Under the pieces are notes generated by a model. The model saw only the letters and a program-made list of their open reading frames with translations. It was not told the origin of the DNA and did no database searches. The translations under genes and the position numbers were made by a program. This document shows, piece by piece, positions 15,325 to 24,378 of a DNA stretch of 41,089 nt. Location of the stretch: contig NZ_JDTK01000020.1 of NCBI RefSeq assembly GCF_000770925.1, positions 1-41,089 on the forward strand, in the 5' to 3' direction. This DNA is from Bifidobacterium ruminantium DSM 6489. GTDB lineage: Bacteria > Actinomycetota > Actinomycetes > Actinomycetales > Bifidobacteriaceae. Numbering within the stretch: the first letter of the stretch is position 1; every line of letters begins with the position of its first letter.

Positions 15325-16740
15325 GTGGGATTGAAACTGGTGAGGCGGCTTGTCGCCATCTTCTGCGCCTGCGTCATGACGATGGGCGCGGGAGCGTGCG
15401 GAGCCGAGGACACGCGCACGGCCATCACCGTATGGTCGTGGGAGCCGAGCATGAAGCAGGTCATCGCCGGTTTCGAAAAGGAGAATCCCGACATCCGCGT
15501 CATCTGGAAGAACACCAGTGGCTATGACAAGCTCAACAACGCCATCCAGGACGGTTATGGCATTCCCGATGTGGTGCAGCTCGAATACTACGCGCTGCGC
15601 CAGTACGCGGTCAGCAGCCAGCTGGTGGCCATCACCGGCAAAACCGAGGGATATTCGGATTTCTACACGCCCGGCACATGGTCCTCGGTGCAGTTGAACG
15701 GCCGTGTGTACGGATTGCCCATGGATTCCGGCCCGATGGCGTTCTTCTACAACGACAGCGTGTTCGAGCAGGTCGGCGTGGACGCGTCCAAGATCCGCAC
15801 ATGGGACGACTACTATGAGGCGGCGAAGAAACTCAAGAAGATCGGCGTGTACATCACCGCCGATTCGGGCGACGCGAGCTTCTACGACACGATGATCTGG
15901 CTTGCCGGCGGCCGTCCGTTCTCCACGTCGAACGATGGCAAGAACGTGACGATCAATCTCACCGAGGACGAGGGCACCCGCAAATTCACCGAATTCTGGC
16001 AGAAGATGATCGACGAGGGACTGGTGGCTACGAACCGCACCACATGGTCGGATTCCTGGAAATCGGCCGTGGGGCAAGGCAAGATCGCCTCGCTGTTCTC
16101 GGGCGCCTGGCTGCCGTCGCTGCTCATGTCCGACATTCCCGGCGCAGCCGGTCTGTGGCGTGTGTCCCAGATGCCGACACCGGACGGCAAGGCCGTCACG
16201 TCGGAGAACGGTGGATCGGCACTCGCCGTGCTGCAACGCTCCCGCAAGCCCGAGGCGTCGTACCGTTTCATCGAATACGCGTGCCATAACGCCAAAGGCA
16301 TCAAAACCCGTGTGGACGGCGGCGCTTTCCCCGCCGACAACGACACGCTGTCCGATCCGAAATTCCTCAGCAGGACCACGGTGACCGACGACCGCGGCAT
16401 CGAAATACCGTATTTCGGCGGCCAGGAGTACAACCGCGTGCTGTCCCGCGCCGCGGAGAACGTGTCGACCGGATACCAGTATCTGCCGTTCGAAGTGTAT
16501 GCGCGAGGCGATTTCCGTTCCACGGTGGGGAAGGCCTACAAGTGGTCGAGCATGCTACGCAAGGAGCAGGACAGGCTCGACATCATCGCCGCTGGAGGAC
16601 AGGTGCCCGACACGTCCAGCATTGGTGACGCGCTGAGGAACACGGAATCGTCCGACCGCATCAAGCTCAAGGGCGGCATCTCGCTATGGCAGAAGGATCT
16701 GAAGGAGTATGGGGCCAATCAGGGCTTCGTCATCCAGTAA
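15325..16740 (+). CDS. Orphan extracellular carbohydrate-type ABC substrate-binding lipoprotein
   Basis: 471 aa from GTG 15325, chosen because GGAGG (15311-15315) lies 9 bases upstream and the product then begins with a compact lipoprotein signal (basic GLKLVRR, hydrophobic core, lipobox GAGAC). An in-frame GTG at 15295 would add 10 residues. The mature part opens TAITVWSWEPSMKQVIAGFEKENP, typical of SBP_bac_1 sugar-binding proteins. It continues with GKTEGYSDFYTPGTWSSV, a hinge region and NGGSALAVLQRSRKPEASYRFIEY. No permease or ATPase gene lies nearby, so it must share a translocator encoded elsewhere or serve as a surface sensor. Ligand unknown. Confidence 0.88.
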   Translation: MGLKLVRRLVAIFCACVMTMGAGACGAEDTRTAITVWSWEPSMKQVIAGFEKENPDIRVIWKNTSGYDKLNNAIQDGYGIPDVVQLEYYALRQYAVSSQLVAITGKTEGYSDFYTPGTWSSVQLNGRVYGLPMDSGPMAFFYNDSVFEQVGVDASKIRTWDDYYEAAKKLKKIGVYITADSGDASFYDTMIWLAGGRPFSTSNDGKNVTINLTEDEGTRKFTEFWQKMIDEGLVATNRTTWSDSWKSAVGQGKIASLFSGAWLPSLLMSDIPGAAGLWRVSQMPTPDGKAVTSENGGSALAVLQRSRKPEASYRFIEYACHNAKGIKTRVDGGAFPADNDTLSDPKFLSRTTVTDDRGIEIPYFGGQEYNRVLSRAAENVSTGYQYLPFEVYARGDFRSTVGKAYKWSSMLRKEQDRLDIIAAGGQVPDTSSIGDALRNTESSDRIKLKGGISLWQKDLKEYGANQGFVIQ

Positions 16741-16758
16741 CGGCACCGTGACGCCGTT

Positions 16759-17529
16759 CTAGCGGACGTTGCGTTCGTAGATGTGCCGCATGCCTTTGAA
16801 GATCAGATCCGGGTCATAGATGTCGATCATGTCCGTGTCGTTGGCGAACACGCGGCTCAATCCGCCCGTCGCCACCACGCGGAAGTCCTCGTCAATCTCC
16901 CGATGGAATTGCGTGATCGTCCGTTCGATGCCACCGAGGAAGTTGTAATACAAGCCCGCCTGCATGGCCGGTTTCGTCGATTTGGCGAGAATCGACTTCG
17001 GACGGGTGATCTCCACTTCCGGCAGCTGCGCGGTTCCCTCCCACAACGCGGCCGCCGCGGTACGTATGCCGGTGGTGATCAGTCCCGAAATCACCGCCGC
17101 GTCCGCGGTGACGTAGTTGAACGTGGTGGCCGTGCCGAAATCGGCCACCAAAATGGGCCCGCCGTATTCGTAGTACGCGCCGGCGCAGTCGGCGATGCAG
17201 TCCGCGCCCATGTTCTGCGGATTGTCCATGCGGATGTTGAGCCCCGTTTTGACCCCGGGCCCCACGATCATCGGATCGATGCCAAGGAACTTCACGATGC
17301 TCGCACGGAACGAATGCATGACCTTCGGCACCACGGACGAGATGATCACATCATCGACATCCGCCGGCTTGTAGCCGCTCAAAGCCAGGAACTGCGTGAT
17401 CATCAGCCCGTATTCGTCGGACGTGTGGTTCGCCTTCGTGGTGATGCGGTACGTGCCCGCGATGCGCCCATCGTCGATGAAACCGATCACGACGTTCGTG
17501 TTGCCGATATCCACAGCCATCAGAAGCAT
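16759..17529 (-). CDS. coaX: Type III pantothenate kinase
   Basis: A 256-aa enzyme phosphorylating pantothenate, the first step to coenzyme A. ATG 17529 follows GAAGGAG. The ASKHA-fold signature DIGNTNVVIGFID, IISSVVPKV, GPGVKTGLNIRMDNP, VADFGTATTF and VVATGGLSRVFAND are all in order. Some normally strict positions differ. The GADR motif reads GADC (GADCIADC), the usual GIxIS reads GIRTA, and GKNT reads AKST. The acidic residues Asp7-like, GAD and ADFG are kept, so activity is plausible but altered kinetics are possible. It follows coaBC on the same strand, 91 bases downstream, so both act in CoA synthesis and are probably co-transcribed. Confidence 0.88.
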   Translation of the reverse strand: MLLMAVDIGNTNVVIGFIDDGRIAGTYRITTKANHTSDEYGLMITQFLALSGYKPADVDDVIISSVVPKVMHSFRASIVKFLGIDPMIVGPGVKTGLNIRMDNPQNMGADCIADCAGAYYEYGGPILVADFGTATTFNYVTADAAVISGLITTGIRTAAAALWEGTAQLPEVEITRPKSILAKSTKPAMQAGLYYNFLGGIERTITQFHREIDEDFRVVATGGLSRVFANDTDMIDIYDPDLIFKGMRHIYERNVR

Positions 17530-17570
17530 GTTGCGTTCTCCTTCGCGTTTTGCGGAAGTTCCGTTGAAAT

Positions 17571-17606
17571 ATTGCGATTATTGCGATTGATACGGTTATT
17601 GCGATT
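17571..17606. repeat. Three copies of a 9-bp repeat between coaBC and coaX
   Basis: ATTGCGATT occurs at 17571-17579, 17580-17588 and 17598-17606, the first two abutting. The tract fills much of the 91-base space between the two genes, ahead of the coaX ribosome site. It could vary in copy number by slippage; no function is evident. Confidence 0.6.
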
Positions 17607-17620
17607 CGAAAATGCTGCGG

Positions 17621-18901
17621 TTAGCGCCGTTCGCCGTCCGCACGCATGGCTGCGAGCTTGACAAGAATACGTTTCGCAAGTGCGTCCTTGCCCATCTTGC
17701 TCCATCGTTCGATGCTTGGCCTGTCTGCGGTTTCGCCCGGCGTCAGCACCGTCACCACGTTCGTGTCCGCTGCGAAACCGGCGCCGGGGGTGCGCAGGTT
17801 GTTGGCCACCAGCATGTCGCAATGCTTGCCGTTAAGCTTCTTCGCCGCGTTGGCCTCAAGGTCGCGCGTCTCCATGGCGAATCCGCACAATGTCTGGTCC
17901 GGCCGCTTATGTTCGCCGGCCCAAGCCAGAATGTCCGGATTCGAGGTTAGTTCGAGTTCGATGCCGCTGCGCCCGTTCTTCTTGATCTTGTCCCGGGCCT
18001 GCTCGACCGGACGGAAATCGCCTACCGCGGCGGCCATGACGGTGATGTCCGTGTCCGCGAACCGGTTCGTCACCGCGTCGAACATATCCCGTGCGGTCGT
18101 GACATCGACCACATCCACGCCATACGGGGCGTCCAACGCCACCGGACCGGACACAAGCGTCACCTGCGCGCCCAGATCGCGTGCCTGTTCGGCCAAGGCA
18201 TACCCCATCTTGCCGGTGGAATGGTTGGTGAGGAACCGCACCGGATCAAGCGGCTCCTGCGTCGGGCCGGCGGTGACGAGCACGGCAAGTCCCTTAAGCG
18301 GCAGCTCGCCGTCCGGACGATTCGCAAGCAGCAGCGCTTCCACCGCCGTTTCGATGCGTGCCGGCTCCTCCATACGCCCTTTGCCGGCGTCGCCGCAGGC
18401 CAGCATGCCGCTTTCCGGCTCCACAATCGTCCAACCGAGCTCACGGCAGGTATTGAGATTGCGTTGCGTCACGGCGTTGTCATACATATGCACGTTCATG
18501 GCGGGGCACAGGATCTTCGGTCCCTTGTCGTACGCGAGCATGGTGCTGGTCAGCTGGTCATCGGCGATGCCGCAGGCGATTTTCGCGATGATATCGGCGC
18601 TCGCCGGAGCGACTGCCAGCAGATCCGCCCACTTCGCGTCGGCCACGTGACTGATCTGCAGCGGACCGTCCGGTCCGGGTGCCACGTCGGCCGTAGCGCC
18701 GGGACGATGTCCGGCGGCGAACATGGACGTGCGTGTCGGCGTGTGGGTGAGGGAACTGAACGTCAGGGGAGTGACGAACTCCTGTGCGGCGGCGGTCATC
18801 ACCACACGCACCTCATGCCCCTGCTTGCTCCAATCGGAGGCGAGATGGCAGGCCTTGAACGCGGCGATGCTGCCGGTGACCCCCAAAAGAATATGCGCCA
18901 T
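17621..18901 (-). CDS. coaBC: Bifunctional phosphopantothenoylcysteine decarboxylase / phosphopantothenate--cysteine ligase
   Basis: A 426-aa cytosolic enzyme of coenzyme A synthesis. The N-terminal CoaC flavoprotein domain (~1-190) starts MAHILLGVTGSIAAFKACHLAS. It has the active-site His region SHVADAKWADLLAVAPASADIIAKIACGIADD in two parts, the PAMNVHMYDN motif and the Cys-containing GMLACGDAGKGRM flap. The C-terminal CoaB domain (~205-426) has VLVTAGPTQEPLDPVRFLTNHSTGKMG, AAAVGDFRP and KIKK as expected. ATG 18901 has GAAGGAC a few bases upstream. The kinase coaX follows on the same strand, so two CoA genes are grouped. Confidence 0.95.
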   Translation of the reverse strand: MAHILLGVTGSIAAFKACHLASDWSKQGHEVRVVMTAAAQEFVTPLTFSSLTHTPTRTSMFAAGHRPGATADVAPGPDGPLQISHVADAKWADLLAVAPASADIIAKIACGIADDQLTSTMLAYDKGPKILCPAMNVHMYDNAVTQRNLNTCRELGWTIVEPESGMLACGDAGKGRMEEPARIETAVEALLLANRPDGELPLKGLAVLVTAGPTQEPLDPVRFLTNHSTGKMGYALAEQARDLGAQVTLVSGPVALDAPYGVDVVDVTTARDMFDAVTNRFADTDITVMAAAVGDFRPVEQARDKIKKNGRSGIELELTSNPDILAWAGEHKRPDQTLCGFAMETRDLEANAAKKLNGKHCDMLVANNLRTPGAGFAADTNVVTVLTPGETADRPSIERWSKMGKDALAKRILVKLAAMRADGERR

Positions 18902-19016
18902 GGATCAACCGTCCTTCTCGTTGTGACCTGCCGCGACTGCGTCAAGTATATAACCGGGCCGAAGCCTCCGCGCGCTTTGCGGGCGAATCCGAACGGGCCG
19001 CGGGTATGGCGGACGG

Positions 19017-19076
19017 TAGAATCAGGCCGTGGTGATCGACCTCACGCAGGCGGTCAACCGCAATCACAACACATAA
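19017..19076 (+). CDS. Candidate leaderless short upstream ORF
   Basis: TAGAAT (19017-19022) is a good -10 box. Six bases later GTG at 19029 opens a 15-codon frame (MVIDLTQAVNRNHNT, start codon read as Met) ending TAA at 19074-19076, 26 bases before the binding-protein ATG. Such leaderless small ORFs are common ahead of actinobacterial operons. There is no run of one amino-acid codon to suggest a sensed ligand. It may be chance. Confidence 0.3.
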
Positions 19077-19102
19077 TCGAAAATACGAAGAGGAGAAATC
19101 CC

Positions 19103-20758
19103 ATGTCGTCACCTACCGGTGCGCACGGCGAAGCCGACGCAACCAAACAGGAGAACGAACAGCAGCCGCAGTCCACGGCAAGCACCGACGCCACGCTGAA
19201 CGCGCGTGCGAAATCGTCGAACGGCGCGAAATCGCAAGGCCCGAAGAAGTGGCTTATCGCGTTGATCGCCATCATCGCCGCCGTCGCGGTGATCGTCGCC
19301 ATTGCAGTGACGCGCGGCAAAAACGATGACGCGAACACTTCCGGCGTAACTAAAGCCGACACCGTCACCATCGGGCTCAAACTCGCCCCGGTCAGCCTCG
19401 ACATCCGCCACCAGTCCGGATCGGCCATCGAACAGGTGCTGATCGGCAACGTCTACGAAGCGCTGCTGTCGCGCGACTCCGACAACAAAGTGCAGCCGGG
19501 CCTCGCGAAATCCTGGGACATTTCCAAGGACGGGAAAACCTACACCTTCCATCTCAACCAGAACATGACCTTCTCCAACGGCGACAAGCTCGACGCTGAC
19601 GACGTGGCCTGGTCCATCAACCAGCTCAAGGAGAAGCAGTACTACAACGCCAACCAGGTGGCCAGCCTCGACAAGGCCGAAGCGGTGGACGCCAACACGG
19701 TCAAGCTCACCCTTTCCACCCCCGACTCCAACCTGCTGTGGTATCTGACCGGACGTCCTGGCCTCGTGTTCGACAAAAACGCCAAATACAACGCGAAAAC
19801 CGAAGCGGTCGGCTCCGGCCCGTATACCGTCGAATCCTTCGACTCGGCCAGCAAAATGGTGCTCAAAGCCAATCCGAAATATTGGGGAACCGCGCACAAG
19901 CCCGCCACCCAGAACGTGGTGATCCGCTTCCTCACCGACGACAACGCAGCCGTCAACGCGCTGAAAAGCGGCGACGTGGACGTGCTTTCCCCGGTGAACG
20001 CCACACTCGCCAAATCGCTTGATACGAATACATATCGGGTGTCCGCGGCCGACGGCAGCGACAAATTCGTGCTCGCGTTCAACTGCGCGAACAGCAAGCT
20101 CAAGGACAAGCGCATCCGCCAGGCCGTCCGCTACGGCATCAACCACAAGGAGATCATCGCCTCCCGCGGGAACGTCGATTATGCGCTCGGCGGGCCGATT
20201 CCGTCCGTCGACCCGGGATACGAGGATCTGACAAGCCTGTATCCGTACAATGTGGACAAGGCCAAGCAGCTCATGAAAGAGGCCGGGTACTCCACCGACA
20301 ATCCGCTGAAGCTCACCCTCACCTACGCCAACACCTACGGCACCGAGCTTGGCGACCAGCTCAAAAGCCAGCTCGCCAAAATCGGCATCGATCTGAAGAT
20401 CAACTATGTGGAGTTCTCCACCTGGTTGCAGGACGTGCACACCAACGGCGACTATGAGCTCTCGCTGGTGGATCATGCCGAAAGCCACGACTTCTACAAG
20501 TGGACCACGCCGGACTACTACTTCCACTACGACGGCAAGCAGGCGCAGGAACTGTACGCCAAAGCGCTCAAAGCCACCGACGAGAAGCAAAGCGCCGATT
20601 ACCTCAAGCAGGCGGCCAAGGCCGTCAGCGAGGACGCGCCGGCGGACTGGCTGTTCGGCTACCGCGTGACGGTGGCCGTCGACAAGCACGTGCAGGGCTT
20701 CCCCGGCAAGCTCAGCCAGACGGTGCTGCCTCTGTGGCGGATCTCTAAGACCAAGTAA
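19103..20758 (+). CDS. Peptide/nickel-type ABC transporter substrate-binding protein, membrane-anchored
   Basis: 551 aa from ATG 19103 with GAAGAGGAG upstream. It is an SBP_bac_5 family protein (oligopeptide/nickel class): VTIGLKLAPVSLDIRH, LIGNVYEALLSRD, the family signature region LAKSWDISKDGKTYTFHLNQNMTFSNGDKLDADDVAWS in two blocks, DKRIRQAVRYGINHKEII, and a C-terminal PADWLFGYRVTVAV. Unusually the N-terminus is not a lipoprotein signal: ~49 polar residues precede a transmembrane helix at ~50-70 (WLIALIAIIAAVAVIVAIAVT), so the protein is probably tethered by a signal anchor with an intracellular tail. Two permeases and two ATPases follow. Peptides are the likely substrates; metal-chelate transport is not excluded. 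Confidence 0.9.
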   Translation: MSSPTGAHGEADATKQENEQQPQSTASTDATLNARAKSSNGAKSQGPKKWLIALIAIIAAVAVIVAIAVTRGKNDDANTSGVTKADTVTIGLKLAPVSLDIRHQSGSAIEQVLIGNVYEALLSRDSDNKVQPGLAKSWDISKDGKTYTFHLNQNMTFSNGDKLDADDVAWSINQLKEKQYYNANQVASLDKAEAVDANTVKLTLSTPDSNLLWYLTGRPGLVFDKNAKYNAKTEAVGSGPYTVESFDSASKMVLKANPKYWGTAHKPATQNVVIRFLTDDNAAVNALKSGDVDVLSPVNATLAKSLDTNTYRVSAADGSDKFVLAFNCANSKLKDKRIRQAVRYGINHKEIIASRGNVDYALGGPIPSVDPGYEDLTSLYPYNVDKAKQLMKEAGYSTDNPLKLTLTYANTYGTELGDQLKSQLAKIGIDLKINYVEFSTWLQDVHTNGDYELSLVDHAESHDFYKWTTPDYYFHYDGKQAQELYAKALKATDEKQSADYLKQAAKAVSEDAPADWLFGYRVTVAVDKHVQGFPGKLSQTVLPLWRISKTK

Positions 20759-20797
20759 GACCAGGCAGGTCAAGTAAGTAAGGTTGCGTGGACGATC

Positions 20798-21778
20798 ATG
20801 CGATTCGTGGTGAAACGGCTGGTGCTGTTCGTGGCGGCTCTGATAGGCCTGTCCGCGTTGGTGTTCGTGATGCTGCGCGTGCTTCCGGGGGACGTGGCCG
20901 CGGTGATCGCCGGCACCAACGCTACCCCCGAACGCATTGCGTCGTTGCGCGACGATCTTGGTTTGAACAAGCCGCTTGTCGCGCAATACGGCGATTGGAT
21001 GCTGGGGCTGCTGCATGGCAATCTTGGTGTGTCCGCGGTCGGCGGCAGATCGGTGGCGGGGCAGGTCGTGACGCGCATGTCCGTGACTTTTCCGCTGATC
21101 GTGCTGAGTCTTCTGATCGCGCTTGCGATAGGGCTTCCGCTCGGCTGTGCCGCCGTGCTGGCGCGCAGCCACCGGTTGCGCGGTCTGTACCACGGCATTG
21201 CGATTGTGGCCGGCGCCATCCCCGCGTTATGGGGCGGTCTGCTGCTGATACTGCTGTTCTCCCGAGGCTCGGGCCTGTTGGGATTGCTACCCGCGCAGGG
21301 CTTCCCGGATGACGGTTGGTCGTCGCCGCTGCGTGCGCTCGCCTCGCTGACGTTGCCCGCGCTCACCACCGGCATCACGGCCGGAGCGTCCATCATGCGC
21401 TACACGCGCGCCGCGGTGAGGGATATGGCCTCCTCGCAGGCGGTGGACATGGCCATGGCCTGCGGCATGACCCGCACGCAGGCAGTGCTACGCGTGGCCC
21501 TGCGTCTGGCCACCCCTCAACTGGTGTCCGTGATCGGTCTGACCTTCGCGCAGATGATCACCGGCGTGATGGTGGTGGAGAACCTGTTCGCCCTGCCGGG
21601 TCTTGGTGCCATGCTGGTCACCGACGTCGGCAACCGCGACCTCATCGCGGTGCAAAGCGAACTGTTCCTGCTGGCCGCGTTCTTTCTGCTGCTGGGGCTC
21701 GTGGTCGATGTGGCGCACCGCGCGCTGGATCCACGTCTGAAAACCGCCGGCATAACCTCGGGAAAGGCGACCGCATGA
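20798..21778 (+). CDS. Peptide/nickel ABC transporter permease (DppB/NikB-like)
   Basis: A 326-aa membrane subunit. It starts MRFVVKRLVLFVAALIGLSALVFVMLRVLPGD, the conserved N-terminal helix of the DppB class, followed by NATPERIASLRDDLGLNKPLVAQYGDWM. About six membrane segments are visible. The coupling loop reads MAMACGMTRTQAVLRVALRLATPQLVSVIGLTF and is followed by VENLFALPGLGAMLVTDV, characteristic of this family. It lies 39 bases after the binding-protein gene, and its stop overlaps the next start (ATGA). It forms the channel with the DppC-like partner. Confidence 0.93.
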   Translation: MRFVVKRLVLFVAALIGLSALVFVMLRVLPGDVAAVIAGTNATPERIASLRDDLGLNKPLVAQYGDWMLGLLHGNLGVSAVGGRSVAGQVVTRMSVTFPLIVLSLLIALAIGLPLGCAAVLARSHRLRGLYHGIAIVAGAIPALWGGLLLILLFSRGSGLLGLLPAQGFPDDGWSSPLRALASLTLPALTTGITAGASIMRYTRAAVRDMASSQAVDMAMACGMTRTQAVLRVALRLATPQLVSVIGLTFAQMITGVMVVENLFALPGLGAMLVTDVGNRDLIAVQSELFLLAAFFLLLGLVVDVAHRALDPRLKTAGITSGKATA

Positions 21779-22628
21779 GTGCGTCGAAAATCGTCATATC
21801 GTCCATCTGGTCCAAAGTGGGCGGAAAATACGCGCTGGTCGTCATCGGACTGTGGCTGCTGACCGCCGCCGCATCCCTTGTCTGGACGCCGTATCCGCTG
21901 CTCGACACCGACGGTTTCAACGTGTGGGCCTCGCCGTCCGCGGCGCATCCGCTTGGCACCGACGGCACCGGAGCGGACGTGCTGAGCTGGCTGATGGCCG
22001 GCTCCCGCACGAATCTGCTGATCGCCGTGCTCACCGTCATCGTCGCAGCGGTGATTGGACTGGCGCTGGTGGCGGCGATGGTGTCCCGCTCCGGAGCCCT
22101 CGCGTCCACGTCGGTGGTCGTGGTCGACGCGCTGATCTCCATACCGACTGTGCTGATCGCGTTGATCCTCACCGTGCCGTTTGGCGCGTCCGCCGCGGTG
22201 GTCGTGGCCTCCTGCGGCTGCGCATACGGGTTGAATCTGGCACGCATCCTACGTCCCTCCGCCATGCTCGCCGCGCGTTCCGCGTACGTCGAATCGGCAT
22301 TGTGGTCGGGGGCGAGTACCGTCCGCGTGTTCTTCTCGCACATCGTGCCGAACACGTTGCCGGTATTGTGCGTGCAGCTGTCCATGAGCGCCGGCACCTC
22401 GATGCTGGCGGAGGCGGGACTCACGTATCTGGGCGTCGGCGTCGGAGCCGGCGTGCCCAGTTGGGGGCATTCGCTGTCCACGTCCGTGAAATTCATCAGC
22501 ATCTATCCCATGGCCGTCCTATGGCCCGGCCTGATCGTCACCATGGTGGTGGTCGCGTTGAACCTGTTCGGCGACGCGTTGCGCGACGCGCTCGACCCAT
22601 TGACCAATCCCGCGTTGAGGGAGGACTC

Positions 22629-22632
<4 letters not shown>
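21775..22632 (+). CDS. Peptide/nickel ABC transporter permease (DppC/NikC-like)
   Basis: A 285-aa membrane subunit starting at ATG 21775, overlapping the previous stop by four bases. Family landmarks: AHPLGTDGTGADVLSWLMAGSRTNL after the first helix, several further helices, and the coupling region SAYVESALWSGASTVRVFFSHIVPNTLPVLCVQL. The late motif EAGLTYLGVGVGAGVPSWGHSL and NLFGDALRDALDPLTNPA are both diagnostic for DppC-type permeases. Its stop overlaps the first ATPase gene (ATGA), showing tight translational coupling. Confidence 0.94.
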
Positions 22633-23414
<782 letters not shown>

Positions 23415-23416
23415 CC

Positions 23417-24190
23417 ATGGGCGATGATGAACGGATGGTGCTGGAAGGCCGGAGTCTGGCCAAATGGTATGGCGCGGGGCGGCACCGCCGGCAGGTGCTG
23501 TTCGACGTGGACGTGCGATTGCATGCGGGGGAGTGCCTTGCGGTGATCGGCGGATCCGGCTCGGGCAAAACCACACTGACACGCGTGCTGCTGGGACTTG
23601 AGCGCGCCGATGATGGCAGCGTTGAATATTGCGGAAAGCCGCTTCGGGGCGACGTGGCGCGCGATTTGCGCGCGCAATCCGGATTGGTGTTCCAGAATCC
23701 GTTCGATTCGTTGGATCCGAGGTGGCGCGTCGGCCGTTCTGTCGGCGAGCCGCTCCGTCTGCATCATCCGGATTGGCTGCGGGAGCATGTCGCGGAACGC
23801 GTGGCCGAGGCGTTGGACATGGTGAGCCTCGATCCGGAAATGTTCGCCGATCGTTTCCCCATCGACCTGTCCGGAGGACAGGCGCAGCGCGCCGCGATCG
23901 CCCGCGCCATCGTGGACAAGCCGAAGGTGCTGCTCGCCGACGAGCCGATGAGCGCCATCGACGTGGCCGCAAGGGTCCGGATCCTCGAATCTTTCGAAGC
24001 CATCCGCAACGCCGAACCCGATATGGCGATCATCATGGTCTCCCACGACCTGGGCGTGGTGCAGCACCTTGCGGACCGCATCCTGGTGCTGCATGACGGA
24101 CGCGTGGTCGAATCCGGTCCGACCGAATGGATACTGGCGCATCCGCGCGACGAATACACGAAACGATTGCTGCAAGCCGCCACGATGTAG
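23417..24190 (+). CDS. Peptide/nickel ABC transporter ATPase (DppF/NikE-like)
   Basis: 257 aa from ATG 23417 after AAGGAG, two bases beyond the previous stop. Walker A GGSGSGKTT, Q-loop LVFQNPFDSLDPRWRVGRSV, signature LSGGQAQRAAIARAI, Walker B VLLADEPMSAIDVAARV and H-loop VSHD are present. The WRVG-x(3)-GEPLRLH stretch after the Q-loop is usual for DppF-type subunits. It completes the five-gene importer. As with its partner, the short C-terminus is more NikE-like, so the substrate class (short peptides or metal) is open. Confidence 0.93.
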   Translation: MGDDERMVLEGRSLAKWYGAGRHRRQVLFDVDVRLHAGECLAVIGGSGSGKTTLTRVLLGLERADDGSVEYCGKPLRGDVARDLRAQSGLVFQNPFDSLDPRWRVGRSVGEPLRLHHPDWLREHVAERVAEALDMVSLDPEMFADRFPIDLSGGQAQRAAIARAIVDKPKVLLADEPMSAIDVAARVRILESFEAIRNAEPDMAIIMVSHDLGVVQHLADRILVLHDGRVVESGPTEWILAHPRDEYTKRLLQAATM

Positions 24191-24313
24191 CCGTGCGAAG
24201 GATGCGCGCATGCATGGCGGTCGTGCGATGACGCCGGCCATTTTCGACCTTGCATGGGCTATGGCACGTTCACCATGCGGACACGGTGGACACGCTGTTG
24301 TCAACGGGTGTGC

Positions 24314-24319
24314 TATGGT
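24314..24319 (+). promoter_or_regulatory. -10 box for leaderless cysteine leader peptide
   Basis: TATGGT preceded by TGC (extended -10, TGC-TATGGT) lies exactly 7 bases before the ATG at 24327, so transcription should start at the A of that ATG. No good -35 is seen, as is usual for extended -10 promoters. The 136 bases before it (24191-24326) show no gene. Confidence 0.55.
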
Positions 24320-24326
24320 GTGAGCC

Positions 24327-24359
24327 ATGTTCAATTTCTCATGTTGTTGTTGTCGCTGA
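24327..24359 (+). CDS. Cysteine-rich leader peptide (MFNFSCCCCR), putative attenuator
   Basis: A ten-codon ORF: ATG TTC AAT TTC TCA, four consecutive TGT codons, CGC, then TGA at 24357-24359. It is too short to encode a protein and sits 279 bases before a cystathionine-pathway operon. Four tandem Cys codons would make ribosome progress depend on charged tRNA-Cys. Published work on mycobacteria describes leaderless poly-Cys upstream ORFs that attenuate cysteine genes in the same way. CGCCC-CGAG-GGGCG (24365-24378), six bases after the stop, could refold depending on ribosome position. The remaining ~260 bases to the next start show no further gene. Confidence 0.75.
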   Translation: MFNFSCCCCR

Positions 24360-24364
24360 CCACT

Positions 24365-24378
24365 CGCCCCGAGGGGCG
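24365..24378 (+). promoter_or_regulatory. Hairpin next to the leader-peptide stop codon
   Basis: CGCCC pairs with GGGCG around a CGAG loop, starting 6 bases after the leader stop. A ribosome held on the Cys codons or on the stop would cover part of the stem. It is a candidate attenuator element; a T-run does not follow directly. Confidence 0.4.

Noticed and set aside
18221..19102. Upstream extension of the peptide-binding-protein frame for 294 codons
   Set aside because: It runs through coaBC on the other strand and has Arg/His/Gly-rich nonsense composition. The ribosome site and normal protein start are at 19103.
19109..21193. Very long open frame (about 690 codons) on the minus strand across the peptide-transporter genes
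   Set aside because: It is antisense to a well-supported binding protein and permease, has Val/Gly/His-rich low-complexity translation, and reflects strong GC bias at third codon positions. Similar antisense frames occur opposite most genes here.
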